From: Hericium rajendrae
Taxonomy: Eukaryota > Basidiomycota > Agaricomycetes > Russulales > Hericiaceae
Reading direction: 5' to 3'
NCBI GenBank assembly: GCA_033439255.1
Contig: CM065884.1
Span: 1,736,001 to 1,800,000 of the forward strand
Length of the DNA stretch: 64,000 nucleotides
Position numbers and translations under genes: made by a program. The number at the start of each line of letters is the position of its first letter. The first letter of the stretch is position 1. Positions 41,907 to 54,068 of this stretch are shown here, piece after piece. Under the pieces are notes generated by a model, which saw only the letters and a program-made list of their open reading frames with translations, was not told the origin of the DNA and searched no databases.

Positions 41907-42402
41907 GGATACACGACACGATTCTGATATCTTGGATAGGATTGGAATGGAGATTTTGACTATTCTTGAGCTTCTTGTTCTCATCATATTATGGGGAACT
42001 TGATGTTGAAGCTTTCGATAAAGCTAGCGCTAGACGCGTCGCTACGTGTCGCTGTGCTTGGCGACGCCGGATGTGATACATTGTGGTTGCTCAGACATGG
42101 AAGCTTGTGAATATTGAGGCTCTCGAGGGCACGCAGCGGGTGTGTGCAACATAAGATGCAAGGTGGAAAGCCGAGGACTTCGTCGATGGTCGACTCGGAC
42201 GCGATGATCGTTGGACAAGAGACGATGCCGCGGAGGTCGAACCGCCATGAGGCTGCGCCAAGATTACGTAAGGAAGGCGCGTCCGCAAAGGCGGCGCGCT
42301 CCTCATTGCCATTAGCCTCCGACACACGACCCCTCTGACGACTCCCTCTCTCCCCTTCTCCTACTATACTTGCTCGCCCTCTATTTGCCTTGAGCATCAC
42401 AG
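41907..42402. other. intergenic region upstream of CHO1
   Basis: This contains a pyrimidine-rich leader (about 42330-42375) just before the CHO1 start and one isolated ACGCGT near 42032. No gene was seen. Confidence 0.4.
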
Positions 42403-43264
42403 ATGAGCCAAAGGAAGACAGTCAAAGAGAATGGGCAAAATGCCCAAGATGCGATGGACGACCTGAGGGCGGTCGCGCTCCAGCAGTATAAAGACACCGA
42501 CGGCCATTTCTCACTAGTCAGGTATGTGCAGAGTTCCGTACTACGCGTTTTCAATGTTCATCATGTGTCTGGTCTTCTAATTCCCCTTGCAGGAATTTCC
42601 GGCTAGCTGACTTGGTCACCATAATGAATGGCGTCTGCGGCTCCTTCTCGTTGTTTTCTTCATGTCGTTATCTGTTGACGAATGACGAGTCCTATCTCAC
42701 GCTTGCCCTCGCGCTTCCTTACGCAGGTCTCTTCTTTGATTTTTTGGATGGAAAAGTTGCGCGGTGGAGGAAGTCGAGCAGCATGCTGGGTCAAGAATTG
42801 GATTCATTAGCCGACTTGGTTTGTCCGATGGTTCTGATCCTGTCATTAGTTTCTGACCTTGGGTACCATGCTATCAGGTATCCTTTGGCGTTGCGCCTGC
42901 CGTCCTGGCTTTTGTTGTGGGCTTTCGAACGTGCCTCGACACCATCGTGCTGACGGGATTCATCTGTTGCGGTCTCGCCCGTCTCGCCCGCTTTAACGCG
43001 ACCGTGGCGGTTGTCCCAAAAGATGAGACTGGAAAGGCCCGCTACTTCGAGGGTCTTCCCATCCCTTCATCATTGGCCATGGTCGCCGCCTTGTTCTATT
43101 GGAAAACGCAGGGATGGATCGAGGGCAAAGAGGGCATTCCTGGTGGCGTGGTCTCGCTGTGGCAGAGCAAGAGTGGTGACGGCGACATCCATCTAGCCAG
43201 TTTCGTAATTGGCGTTTGGGCAGCAGCCATGGTGAGCAAGACGCTGCGTGTGCGCAAGCTATGA
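42403..43264 (+). CDS. CHO1: phosphatidylserine synthase (CDP-diacylglycerol-serine O-phosphatidyltransferase)
   Basis: This is a CDP-alcohol phosphatidyltransferase with the motif DG-x2-AR-x8-G-x3-D-x3-D seen as [20 protein letters not shown] followed by SLAD. It starts [20 protein letters not shown]. Hydrophobic segments include [49 protein letters not shown] and [32 protein letters not shown] is typical of the PS synthase branch. It makes phosphatidylserine from CDP-diacylglycerol and serine in the ER membrane. Introns are 42522-42593 and 42819-42877. The family length is normal. Confidence 0.94.
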
Positions 43265-43485
43265 GGGCGTTTGAAACCCATAACGAACATCTACACTACG
43301 TACATTATCCCGGAGCTGTTGGGACATCCCTACCTTACGACATGAGATGCTTATGGTTGTGATATTGTACCACCTGTGAACTCATCTAGTACCGCTCTTC
43401 CAAATGCTGGCCTGAAAACGAAACGACTTGAGCCGTGACTGTTCTCGGTTTCGCGTTTGTGGCGTGTTGAAGCGCCCATTGAAAG

Positions 43486-43491
43486 ACGCGT
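43486..43491 (+). promoter_or_regulatory. ACGCGT cell-cycle box upstream of NSE1
   Basis: One ACGCGT lies 38 bases before the NSE1 start. A TTTCGCG (Swi4-type CRCGAAA in reverse) lies about 30 bases further upstream. A single site is weak evidence alone but fits the DNA-repair role of the gene. Confidence 0.4.
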
Positions 43492-43528
43492 CTCGTCGCG
43501 GTCACCGCGTCTGCTCCCGACCATCATC

Positions 43529-44933
43529 ATGGCCTCCCCCGCAGATGTGCAGAAACTGTTTCTTCAGGCCCTCTTGTCCCGACGCGTTGTCTCGGTAAAC
43601 CTCGCCAAAGTCCTCTGGAAGAAATGTGTAGACGCGGTGAAAGGTAGACAATTAAACTTGTAAAAGAGGGCTATGCACGGTGCTAACTACATTTCCTCCA
43701 GTTGCAGACGATTCGCTTGATATCCCGTGGGGCCCCGACAAGAATGCCTGGGACGATTTCATTACGGGAATAAACGAGTCCCTCAATCCAATTGACCTCG
43801 AACTGGCGTCCTCAAACGATGAGAAGACGGGCAGACAGATGTTCGCCCTTGTGAGACTTGACCTTTATCTGCCGTGACTGAACAGGCTGACCTTGTCCTA
43901 CTCCTACTCCTACTACCAGGTCAATAGGAACGGCGATGAGGTGGCTCAGATGGCGACAGACTACTCACCACTTGAGATTGCCTACTTCAAGGCTCTCGTA
44001 AGTCCCCGATACTGCGGTTTGGACATCTGAGTAACGACGCTATCACCTCTTCAGGTCGAACAGATCATGCTTGCGCCCAACTACTCGTATTCGATATCGT
44101 CCATGGCGGCGCTGCGGGAGGTCAACAGTCTCAAGTCTAACATGACGAAAACGCAGGCCGAAAACGTGTTGGCAAGCTTCGTCGCGAAAGGCTGGTTGCT
44201 GAAGCCCAAGTACATTCCTCCTCCTTGGCCCATTCCAATGTTCCTAAAAGACTTACAGGAAGGGCCGCTACTCGCTCTCCACGCGCACTCTACTCGAGCT
44301 CCAGCCCTATATAAGACAGACATACCCCGACGAGATCTTAGAATGCACCGTGTGCATGGAGGTCCGTTGTACCTCCCATTGCTCCGTGTTCTCTGAAATT
44401 CACCCAAAGGCTGCACAGATCGTCACCCGCGGCACGAGGTGCTACACCAACAACTGCAAGATCCAACTGCACGGTCACTGCATGACCGCGTACCGCAAGA
44501 CGACCAGCAAATGCCCGTCGTGCAACACGGACTGGTCGAAGGGCTCCGGCGCCGAGAAACTGCTGCCCGTCGGCGAGAACGCAGCGCCCAAGGACGACGG
44601 GCGCCGCAGAACGCGGAGGAAGAGCACAACGGAGGCAAGTGACGACGAGGATGAGCAGCCCAGCCAGAGCCAGGCTGCCGAGGCGGACGAGGAGGAAGAG
44701 GAGCCTTCGCAGCAGCCGACTCAGACGCAGAAGGGACGCAGACAGAGTCAACGTGGCAAACGTGTCTCGCGGCGCAAGTAGGTGCTTGTTTCTCCAGAGC
44801 GAAATGCATGATTCACGTGGTTCTTCGATGTAGTGTTTCTGAAGATGAGGAAGAGGAAGAAGAGGATGCCATGGACGTAGACGAGGAGCAAGCTGCGCCC
44901 ACCGCCAAAGCTAAGGGTAAACGCAGACGCTAG
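43529..44933 (+). CDS. NSE1: Nse1, RING-like subunit of the SMC5-SMC6 complex
   Basis: It starts MASPADVQKLFLQALLSRRV. Winged-helix segments follow (VEQIMLAPNYSYSISSMAAL, KTQAENVLASFVAKGWLLK, KKGRYSLSTRTLLELQPYIR). The variant RING-CH finger then appears: ECTVCMEIVTRGTRCYTNNC, QLHGHCMTAYRK and KCPSC, with eight Cys/His ligands. The RING is joined only after splicing out an intron that begins right after CMEV/I (GTCCGT...CACAG). The tail is acidic with basic patches and ends KGKRRR on a final exon. Nse1 is the ubiquitin ligase subunit that pairs with Nse3 in the complex that resolves recombination intermediates. A TRP-like or Mage-type alternative is excluded by the RING pattern. Confidence 0.92.
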
Positions 44934-45018
44934 GGCCTGGGTCAGATGCGGACAGGCTACTTCAACGTGGCAATTAGCATGCTGTACTACTACTACTATG
45001 CATCTTCTAAATATTCTA

Positions 45019-48000
45019 CTAGTCGATTGATTCATCAGATACATAGCCCGCGGGGCTGATCGGCAAGATGCGCGCATCGTCGTTCTTCCCGAGATGGTCG
45101 ATGAAGCCAAAACGGTCTTTGCCCCAGACCTGCCTCCGCTTGTGTTTGCGCCCTTCGCCGAATTCCTCGTTCCACTTCCGGAGATCGGTCAGGCTTCCCA
45201 ACGACTCGGATGAGGACGGGGTGATCTCATTCAAGGCCTTCGTGAAGTTTTTGAGATGGAGGAGACGAGCGTGCTGAGCCGTCTCAGCAGGAGAGGTGTT
45301 CTCTTCTGGATTGATAGTATTTTCTGAATCGGTGGACACAGGCGACGGAGCCCATGGAAGAGAGACATGCTCCTTCACCGCGTCGAGAGCAGCAGATACA
45401 CACAGATCTAAGGACGTAGATTAATGTCAGTCTCCTACTTCTTAAAGAGGCAAGGTTAAACTGACGTTTGAGATCCGAGCCCGAGAAGGTGTCAGTCTTC
45501 TTGGCCAAGTCTTGCAAGTCAACGTCCGGCGCAAGCTTCTCATCGCGCAACAGGATCTTGAGAATTTCTAACGAACTTATGAGCAAGAGCCGCCCGGGCC
45601 AGTGAGAAATGGCGTACCTCTGCGCTCATTTAATCCCGGCAGATCGACGAGCAACCTGCGAGGGAGCCGTCGCAGAACTGCATCGTCAAGATCGAATGGT
45701 CGGTTAGTGGCACCAATAACGATGATGTTATCCTCCCTGGACGACTTGAGTCCGTCCATCTCTTGCATGAACTCGGTGATGATGCTCCGGTGGGCCATCG
45801 CGCCGCCGGACTGGGGCCAGACGAACGAGCACCAAAAGCGCATCGATCTCGTCGATAAAGACAACACAAGGTGCCAGACGGCGAGCCAGCGAGAATACAG
45901 CCCGGACGAGCTTCTCGCCTTCTCCGACGTACTGTGTAGCCAGCACTGTGAGCGCCTTTCGTGGGAAGACGGATGAAGAAAGACTACGCACCATATCCAT
46001 GACGTCGGATGGAGCTATTGAGAGCATACGGCATCCAGCCTCCTTTGCTAAGGCACGGACAACCAGAGTTTTGCCTGTTCCCGGAGGACCGAAAAGCAGA
46101 CAACCAGTCATTCCGTGATCTTTCAGGATTCCTGACTTGAACGCCAGTGGATGGAGAAGAGGCAGCGAGACGATTGTCCGTATGGAATCAATCGTGTGCG
46201 GAGACAAGTGAACTTGGCTGAACGATGTTGGCATAGAAACTGAAACCCGCAGTATACTCTTCAGCAAAGTGAATGGAACAAACGAACGCTACAGCTTACC
46301 TGCGTCTACAATGGATCCCAGGAGATCCATCTCGTGCGATTTGAGATCCGGGTCATTCTTGACACGCTCTATGATTTCATCTTCCTCATCCTCGTGTTCC
46401 TTCATGTCGTCCTCGTCCTCTTTATGGTCCTTGGCACTTCCCACTAGTGACTTCTTCATCCACGCCCTGCGGATATCGCGCGAGGCCTGCTGAGCCGCCC
46501 ATGATTTCTGCACAATATCCCATCTGATATCAACTGCATCCAGCGTCGCAGCCTCTTTGGCCTTGACATGCGAGGTCCGCTCAAAAACCACGCTCCCGAC
46601 CGCCTGGTCCGCAATCTGCTTCACGACTGGCCAAGACTCGATTCTCTCCCCCCAGTCGTCCCACATGTCGGTCGGTGGTGCAACAGCAGCCTTGGGGTCC
46701 TTAGATCCAGGTGTGGTTTCGGTAGATGGCTCTGCTTCAGGCACAGAAGGATGAGGAGGCGTCCCTAACTCAAGTGCCCCGCCGACAGCTCCTACACCCA
46801 TCCGCATCGTCAACTCGTTGATCTCTCTCCGTCGCGACGTACGGTACGTCCGTTCTTCAGCGGTAGACCGGACTGCAGGGACCAGGACCGACGTGCGGAA
46901 AAAGGGCACGGTAGTGTCTTCTGGATTGGGCGAGTTCTTTCGCATCGCCGCCTGGTCCTTGAGCAAGGCCCAAGAGAAAACGGCATCGCGCCCTGGAGAG
47001 CTCCCCCGCCGCCAATAACGACCATAGGGGATCCAGTGGTCTCCTCCTGCGGCTCGGCCAGCGAAAGTTTCGGCAGGTCGTCGAAGAACTTGGCATCGCC
47101 TTGCTCCCACTTGCGTAGCCGCTCTCGCAGCCGCCGCTCGCGGGCCTTCTCTGAGAACTCGTCCTCGATCCATTCTGATTTCGTTGGCTTCTTCTTGGAT
47201 GAGCTGGGTCGGTTAACGAGATAGTTCATCCCGGAGGATGGACCGGACCCGTGCGAGGATGAAGGCGAGGCATCCAAGGGAGTGATGGGTGGGGTGATGC
47301 CGAAGACGATGGTAGTTGGGTTGATCACGGGTGAGGTTGGACGCGCGAGAGGACCCTGACGACGCAGACGGACCGCCTGGAGGAGGGGCGCGTACCAAGC
47401 CGCGGATGTTGAGGCTAGCATATTGAAGTCACGTATGTAGATGAGTCGTGGTCTCCGTGCAGGTGTCTTCGTAGTTGTATTAGGCGAGGACATGTTGATG
47501 ACCTGCTCGAAGAAGGCCTTGGCTTTCGCAGTCTTACTCCGAGAGGGAGTATCTGATGGTCTACCTGCACCCATCATGGGAGCCATAACATGTAGTGTCA
47601 TCTGCCGTCCGCTGGGTGAATATGAATAGTCTTCGTCATCGTCTTCCCATGATGACGAAGAGCGCGACTTGGGTGGTGCAGGACTAGGAAAATGTAAAGG
47701 ATTCTTAGGAAAGTCGATGGCTTTGGCAGCTACGTATGTCCCCAATTAAATTGGCTAATGCTTCTTCGAGAGCATTGAAAGACTCACACTCTCCGAAATG
47801 ACCCCATTCCCCTGCCGCCAACTGGATGGCATCCAACACAACAACATCAGACCCAGTCTGGCGGGCGAGCTCACGGACTGTATGATCGATGATGTAGTCG
47901 CCGCCTTCAATCGGACAATAGAGCGCCAGCGTCGGCTCTTCTGGAGGCCCTGCAGGTGTCTTGTAAGCCGCCCTATTCTGAGTCTGGGGATGCAGCGTGA

Positions 48001-48418
48001 CCAGTAGATTGTTCAAAGCTTCCTCGAAAATCTCGGGCGGAGGAAGAGAAGACGCTCCTGCTGCTTCAGATACGGACTCCGGCGTCCAAAGAACGTTTAG
48101 TCCATCGGGGAGCTTGGGTGCCGAATCAGTTGCCTTGGGCTCTACGGTAGCTGCAGTACTCTTGCTTCTATGGTTTGCAGGCTCCTCTGGCGGGGTCGGA
48201 GCTGCTTCTCCATTTGGTTCTGAAGGATGTGAGTCCGGTTGGGCACCAGCAGGGGAAGTTGCGGAGGAAGACGATCGTCTGTACACACGGGTAGTTTTCT
48301 GCGAGGACTCTCGTCGGGGGTAGCGCGCGGGTCCGGAGTATGATAGGAGGGCGCGGGCAGACGACGAAGACGGCTTGGCTAGTAACCGCGTCCTGTGAAG
48401 AAGGAATTGAGAGCGCAT
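45019..48418 (-). CDS. mitochondrial AAA+ ATPase, MSP1/meiotic-clade type; three apparent 1-base frameshifts
   Basis: The N-terminus [20 protein letters not shown] is a mitochondrial targeting sequence. A long region follows ([50 protein letters not shown]). The AAA module has Walker A ([20 protein letters not shown]), [20 protein letters not shown], Walker B ([11 protein letters not shown]), sensor 1 ([20 protein letters not shown]) with Arg fingers (RRLPRR), and sensor 2-like [20 protein letters not shown]. It likely remodels or extracts proteins in mitochondria. It is about 1000 residues long. The frame is broken by one missing base in a G run (47003-47007), and by two missing bases about 20-25 apart in the loop after Walker B (near 45832-45837 and 45807-45820). 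A 22-base intron could also join the last two, but that is too short to be real. Confidence 0.82.
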
Positions 48419-48671
48419 ACAAGTCCAAGAGTCGTCGAGCGCGACGACAGGATGCGGGGAGTCGAAAGAGACGCGGTGCTATCACTAAACTTGGCCGACG
48501 CGCGCTCATGCTCACTAAGCGCGCGTCTACACCGCCCATACCCGAGCACACGAGCTCTTGCCTCCAAAAGATAATAAAAATTGTCTAAATAACGCGGGAT
48601 ATTACAGCCGTATTGCCTTCCAACTAGGTAAGCTATGCAGTACGAAGATCGTAGCAAGTTATAGATGCAGA

Positions 48672-49680
48672 TTATGATGCCTTTGCCCTCAAGTTCTCCT
48701 CCCGTGCTTGTCTCCTTTCTGCCAGATCCACCCCTACCAGAATTTTCGATGCCTTCCATAGCTGCACAACATTGATCACGTTCTTGGTGAAGCAGATGAA
48801 GAATGAAAAGAATCCGACAAGCTGCGGCCATGTCATCTCATTCAGGAATGGCACGAATGGAATGTTGAGTCCAATGGGGGTGTGAACCCATTTCATGAGG
48901 TACAGCGCAAGGAAGAACACTTCGTTCCCTGCGCACATGATGAAGAGAGTTCGCTGGACGTGCAAGCTCAGCAAATGTGACAACTAGCATAGTGCTAGAA
49001 CTCACTGAATCATTGTAGTATAGCCAGAGGATCCGGCTAACGTCGCTCGTGACTAGTTTGTGGCTTCGGGATCCGGTGACTAGTGAACTGCGCGTCCAAG
49101 CCTCAGAAACGCGACCTCGCATGGACGGAACACAGACATCACAAACCTGTACATATGCATGTAATGGCTGGCAAAGTCCAAGGAAATAAGAGCTTGAAAC
49201 ACAAGGGCGTATTCGGGGTATGCGGATGACAGGTAGCATAGGAGGCATGATGTCGTGCATCTTGAATATCACGTTGAGTTCACGGTGGAACCTCAACATT
49301 CCTCCAGAATCACGCACCTATCTGTAACCATGTCGAGAACGGCACCGAACTTTGACGTCTGGCCTAAGGCTCGTGCCGCTTGTCCATCTACGGCGTCCAG
49401 CAAACATGATACGGCATATGCAAGCGTGCAATATTTTGGGTGGTAACTCATATAATGCAAAGCAAGACCTGCGAGGAGAATACGCGTATAACCTGCGCGA
49501 CAGATGATCTCAGGAGACGCGTAATAGATGCATAGTTGCAGAACACGCACCGATAAGGTTAGGGACGAACAGGAAGATATTTTCAGAGTATGACTGGGCG
49601 GTCGCGAGATCTACGGCATGTTTTGGGTCCACAACCTCGACTGAAGCCTTGGCCCGACGACTGGACGACTTGCCAGCCAT
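48672..49680 (-). CDS. PIS1: phosphatidylinositol synthase
   Basis: It starts MAGKSSSRRAKASVEVVDPK. It carries the CDP-alcohol phosphatidyltransferase motif (DAVDGQAARALGQTSKFGAV, then LDMVTDR) that binds CDP-diacylglycerol and metal. Other family blocks are NIFLFVPNLIGYTRILLAGL, FASHYMHMYSSLVTGSRSHK and AGNEVFFLALYLMKW, and near the end VGFFSFFICFTKNVINVVQL. Several membrane spans are visible. It makes phosphatidylinositol from CDP-diacylglycerol and myo-inositol in the ER. It ends NLRAKAS. It is on the minus strand, in the same direction as the AAA gene, whose start is about 250 bases downstream of the PIS1 stop. Confidence 0.95.
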
Positions 49681-50094
49681 ATTCACCAGGGAAGAGAGCG
49701 GAGGAGGGTGAGTGGGCGAATGATGGAGCACCGACGTGAGCTCAAGTCGGTGACGTTTCTCAATTATAAGACATGCGGCCGGCATCCGATTACCTACTCT
49801 TCATGCCGCTGACACAAACACACTGACACACTCCTCGGTACACCACTCTTGCTCGGACCACACCACTTCGACAGCATTCAGTGCATGAATTCAGAGATAG
49901 ATTCTGCGGCATGATATGCTCGTCGCGATATACGAGAAGTCAGGCCAAAAATTAAGAGTAGTACGTAAGAGTCATGAAGCTAAAGTGAACATGAATCGTT
50001 CCAACCAATAAGTATACAGTGAATGAACTAGATATCCAACCTCGGCTACATAGAACAGACCCTCATAGATAAAATAAACGACTAAATCGTGGAT
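49681..50094. other. intergenic region between PIS1 and SSO1
   Basis: This holds the PIS1 promoter and SSO1 3' UTR. No gene or repeat was seen. Confidence 0.4.
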
Positions 50095-51404
50095 CTACTT
50101 GTTGCCTACGGTCACGCCGACGACGATGCCGACGATCGCAAGGATAATGAGGACGAGGAAGAAGCAGTACCATCGTTTCCTTCGTGCTGCGCGCGCGGAC
50201 TTGACGGCACGTTCCGTATGTCCGAGCCTGCAAGGACGACAGTCAGGGACAATGACACGCAACCGGCCACACTCGAGGCTCACCCAGCTTCGGTATCATG
50301 TTCTACATTGGCGGCTGCTGTCTGAATGGCATTGATGGTGTCGTCTTGTTGCTCGACCATTAAATTCAGCTGTATTGTGGATGAGCAGATGAATACAGAC
50401 CACAAAGAACGGTACTTACGTCGTTGAAGATCTGAGCCAATTCTGCCAACGTGTTCTCAATCTTGCGGATATCCTGATGACGATCCTGTACTTCGCGGTA
50501 GGCTTGTCTTGACTCTGCGTAGCGCGTTGTCGACATAAGCTGGCGGCCGGCGTTCAGCATCACCAATATGTTGAACTTCCATACGCACCGCTTGCGAGAA
50601 TATTTGACCACCGGCGCCAGTCTCGTCGTTGACAACAGCATTAACTTCGTCCTGCGTTGCATCAGGCTTGACTGCTCAGCAGTCAGAAGAGTGGGCCCTC
50701 CGCGTTTACAGCGTACTAACCGATTTTGAATTGCCGCTCGACTCGTTCCTTGTATCTCCTGCGGTACTGCTGCTCCACTTGCTGATAGTTCTGCACGGCC
50801 TCAACGAATTTTGTCCTAACAAGAGATGTCTGCAATTGCGTTCAGCACGGATCGTAGGTCCGGTGGCTGGCGCGTACCTGGTTCTTTCGTATTCGCAGGT
50901 CCTGTCCGGGTGGTACTGGCTGCTTCTCCAAATCCTGGATGCGGTTCTTTATCTGGTTACTTAGATTCCGAGTTTCTGAAACAAGTTCATCCAGAATTGC
51001 AGCATTCTGCTCCGACTCTTCTAACGAGCCGAGCGATCTGGCATGCATCTCAGAAACCCTGGAGACATTGCTCTCGAACTGCCGAATCATGTCCTGTATT
51101 GTATTGATCTAGCACAGAAGAACATCAATCGAGACATTAAGACACGGTGGTAGAGGCGAATAACGCGTACCTCGGTGTAGAACTCGGCCATAGGATCTGC
51201 AGTTGCATTCGCGCCTCTGCCATTTCCGTTGGTGATATGATCCTGAGTGTTCAACCCTCCCATTTCTATTCCCGGTTGTTGGCCAGCAGGACTCGTAGGA
51301 CCTGTCCCCTGCCTCTGCGCCTGCGAACAAAGCAAGATCATTAATTGAACGGATGGGAAAGGAGGTGAACATACCCGCATAGCTGCAAGCCTGTCTCTGG
51401 CCAT
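50095..51404 (-). CDS. SSO1: plasma-membrane syntaxin (t-SNARE), Sso1/2 type
   Basis: It starts MARDRLAAMRAQRQG. The N-terminal Habc bundle (INTIQDMIRQFESNVSRVSE, LVSETRNLSNQIKNRIQDLE, VQNYQQVEQQYRRRYKERVE, RQFKIVKPDATQDEVNAVV) is followed by the Qa-SNARE helix (IRKIENTLAELAQIFNDLNL, MVEQQDDTINAIQTAAANVE) with the central Gln. A basic juxtamembrane patch (KSARAARRKR) and a single C-terminal span (YCFFLVLIILAIVGIVVGVT) end in VGNK. It mediates fusion of secretory vesicles with the plasma membrane, together with Sec9 and Snc. Several introns are present. The length is normal and no frame break was seen. Confidence 0.95.
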
Positions 51405-52345
51405 CGCGACGTAATTTCACTGTACAGATCGTCAAGGCGACGGACAGTAGAATAAGTCGGGAGCGACAGCAAAGTGCTCTGAGGGAAAAATTAGTGGGCA
51501 GGGGATGCCTCGAAAGACTGAGCAGCAGCCGAGACAGACTCAGGATCGCGAACAGGCAATTCACCGACTCTGCGCGCGCTGCTGCTGAGCACCGTGGGAA
51601 GCTAGTCACGTCTCCTGACATTCCCCTGACACTGCCCTGACACTGCCCGCCGCCTCGTCAGCTCGACACCGACTGCGCCCGGCGCCCGCGCGACGTTGGC
51701 TTGCGGATGCGTACATACGATTTTGTGGTCTGTGCCATGTTTTGTTCAGGTGTACATCTCCTGTCGTACATACAGGGCTGAGGTTCTCTTGATCCTTCCC
51801 ATTTCCGTGCACTATCTTTGCGAGCGCGTTAGCACGTCGCGGTAACTTCGTGTTACCAACCTGCCGCCTTGCTCTACCATGTCGGCGGTGATGTTACGAG
51901 GCCCTTCGGCAGTGTGCCCATCTTCATTAGAGACAACGCTTGGTGATGGATCTCTGTCCAATCATGAGATGACTTGCACCTTATTTTGCTCGATCGGGGT
52001 TTCATCTTATCATGTTGAGCATCATCTATTCTTTCTCTCAGTGCACGTTCCCCTGCTCTTCAGCCTATCTATAGGTTGCGTTTTTCACTACGTTCTACAC
52101 ACTCAGGACGATAATCCATTGTAGTCCTGAGCCATCTATTCATCGGCAGAATCGCTCCAAATCCTTGCTTTGTGCGTCCTAGCTTTCATGTATTCCTGCT
52201 GATTTCTCTGCGGAAGAACCGTTCTTTCGGAAACATAATTTTATGACTGATCTAAGTTAATGTCAAACAGAGTACGGGAAGTCAACAACCTTTTCTGTCA
52301 CTAGCCCCGTCTGGTCCCACATCTGCGTTCCGTGGCTACCAGCTC
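51405..52345. other. intergenic region between SSO1 and the aldo-keto reductase
   Basis: This is a divergent promoter region of about 1 kb. An open frame at 51879-52124 has no recognisable motif. No other feature was seen. Confidence 0.4.
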
Positions 52346-52352
52346 TATAAAA
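52346..52352 (+). promoter_or_regulatory. TATA box of the aldo-keto reductase gene
   Basis: TATAAAA lies 75-81 bases before the start codon, consistent with a regulated fungal promoter. Confidence 0.55.
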
Positions 52353-52426
52353 GCCCTGCAAACGAAATCAATCTCACTGAGAATACCACTTTCGTCTCCC
52401 CCGACCATCCTCTTGAACGTCACGTT

Positions 52427-54068
52427 ATGGTGCAGAAGACTGCTAAGTTTGGTGGAACGGCCTCCGACGTCGTCGTGGCGAAGGTCGGCGTAAGTGCTGT
52501 TCTTCTAACATGCTGAATAGAACAACCCTCACCTCACCTCCTTCAACCTTAGCATGGACTCATGATGATGACGTGTGCACCTTATCTTGGGTGTTGTCGT
52601 TTTGCTAAATCAAATTTCAGGTGGAAGCCGACGCCTGTGCCCGACGAACAATGCTTTGAGGCCATCAAGGCTGGCCTGGATAATCTGGATAGCTTTCCCG
52701 CAGGGACCAAGATGCTGATCAATAGCGGTAACTCATCTCTTTTGAGTGTTGATTGTTGGGAATAATCCTCAACGACGATTGCCAGCTGAGTTCTATGGCA
52801 TGAGTTCGCCTACCTTGAATCTTGAGCTCGTTGCGAAGTTCTTTGAGAAATACCCGGAATACGTCAACAAGGCTTTCTTATCTGTTAAGGTCTGTTGCGA
52901 TTCCCCTGTTCATAGGATTTGCAGTAATCGTACTGATTCGACGCTTATTAGGGCGGTCTAACTGAGAAATTAAGCCCTGATGCTTCGTCAGTAATGTTTC
53001 GAAAGTTATGTGGCAAGTTGCTGATCTGTTTTCTTTCTCAGGCCTGAAGGGCTCAGAAGGAGCGTTGATGATATCAATGAGAAACTGCGAGGAAAGAAAA
53101 GAATGGACATGTTTGAGCCTGCTCGCGTCGACCCGAATTACTCGATCGAACAAATCATGACCGAACTCTCCAAACTGATATCCGAGGGAAAGTTCGACCA
53201 CGTCGGGCTGTCCGAAGTTAGCGCCCAGACTATCGCTCGCGCGAATAAGGTTCGTTGTCATTTTCCAAGGGTCATTTGTTACGCATATGGCCTTTTTTTT
53301 TAGGCATTCCCGGTCGCGGGTGTTGAGATCGAAGTCAGCCCTTGGTCCTATACTCAGGAAACCAAAGATGGTAAGTATAGTGGTACTCGTCTATGTTGAT
53401 CATCCCAGTCATTGCGCCATCCGCTAGTCATCGCAACGTGCAAAGAGCTAGACATTGCAGTCGTCGCATATTCGTGAGCTTTAGGTTATATCAATCCGTT
53501 TCCCATCTAAGTCTGTCATTAGGCCACTTGGAAGGGGTTTCCTGACTGGTAAAATTAAGAATCCGGAAGATTTTGAAGGCGAGTTCTCTTCACTCTTTCA
53601 ATAAGCATGACCTAAACAAATTATTGCAGAGGGCGACTTCCGTCGTAAATACACGCGGTTTCAAGCAGATGTGAGCTTCGCTGTCGGACTTGTCATCTAC
53701 GTACCTCCTAATAAGCATTTGACAGGTCATGAAGCACAACTTCGTCACCGTAAATGCTCTGAAGGCCATTGCCGATAAGAAGAACATCACGCCCGCTCAG
53801 CTATGCATCGCCTGGGTAGGCCACCTCGGTGATCATGTCATTCCTCTTCCCGGATCTTCGTGCGTCTTCTTACACCGTGATTATTTGATGCTTATTTGTG
53901 CCTCACTCTAGGCGCAAGGATCGTACCCTGGAGAATTTAGCAGGAGGTGAAGTTGACCTTTCCCAAGAGGATCTCGACGAGATTGCCAAGGTTTTGGAGA
54001 CTCATCCCATCAAGGGCAGCAGGTATATTGATGGGCTGTCCAACAACGTTCTACATCTCTGGGCTTGA
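52427..54068 (+). CDS. aldo-keto reductase, pyridoxal reductase (Plr1)-like
   Basis: The spliced start reads [20 protein letters not shown], then [20 protein letters not shown]. The family motifs are [20 protein letters not shown] (with the catalytic Tyr), [73 protein letters not shown] and HVIPLPGSS for the cofactor end. GLMMMTW and EFYG fit the yeast pyridoxal reductase group, which reduces pyridoxal to pyridoxine with NADPH in vitamin B6 metabolism. The assignment within the large aldo-keto reductase family is by motif only. It is cut by nine or more small introns. It ends NNVLHLWA. Confidence 0.9.

Noticed and set aside
45816-45837. 22-base intron in the AAA+ ATPase
   Set aside because: It restores the frame, but it is shorter than known spliceosomal introns and would delete a conserved loop. 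Two missing bases explain the data better.
51879-52124. 81-codon plus-strand frame
   Set aside because: It has no motif or clear promoter, and it lies inside the promoter region of the aldo-keto reductase.
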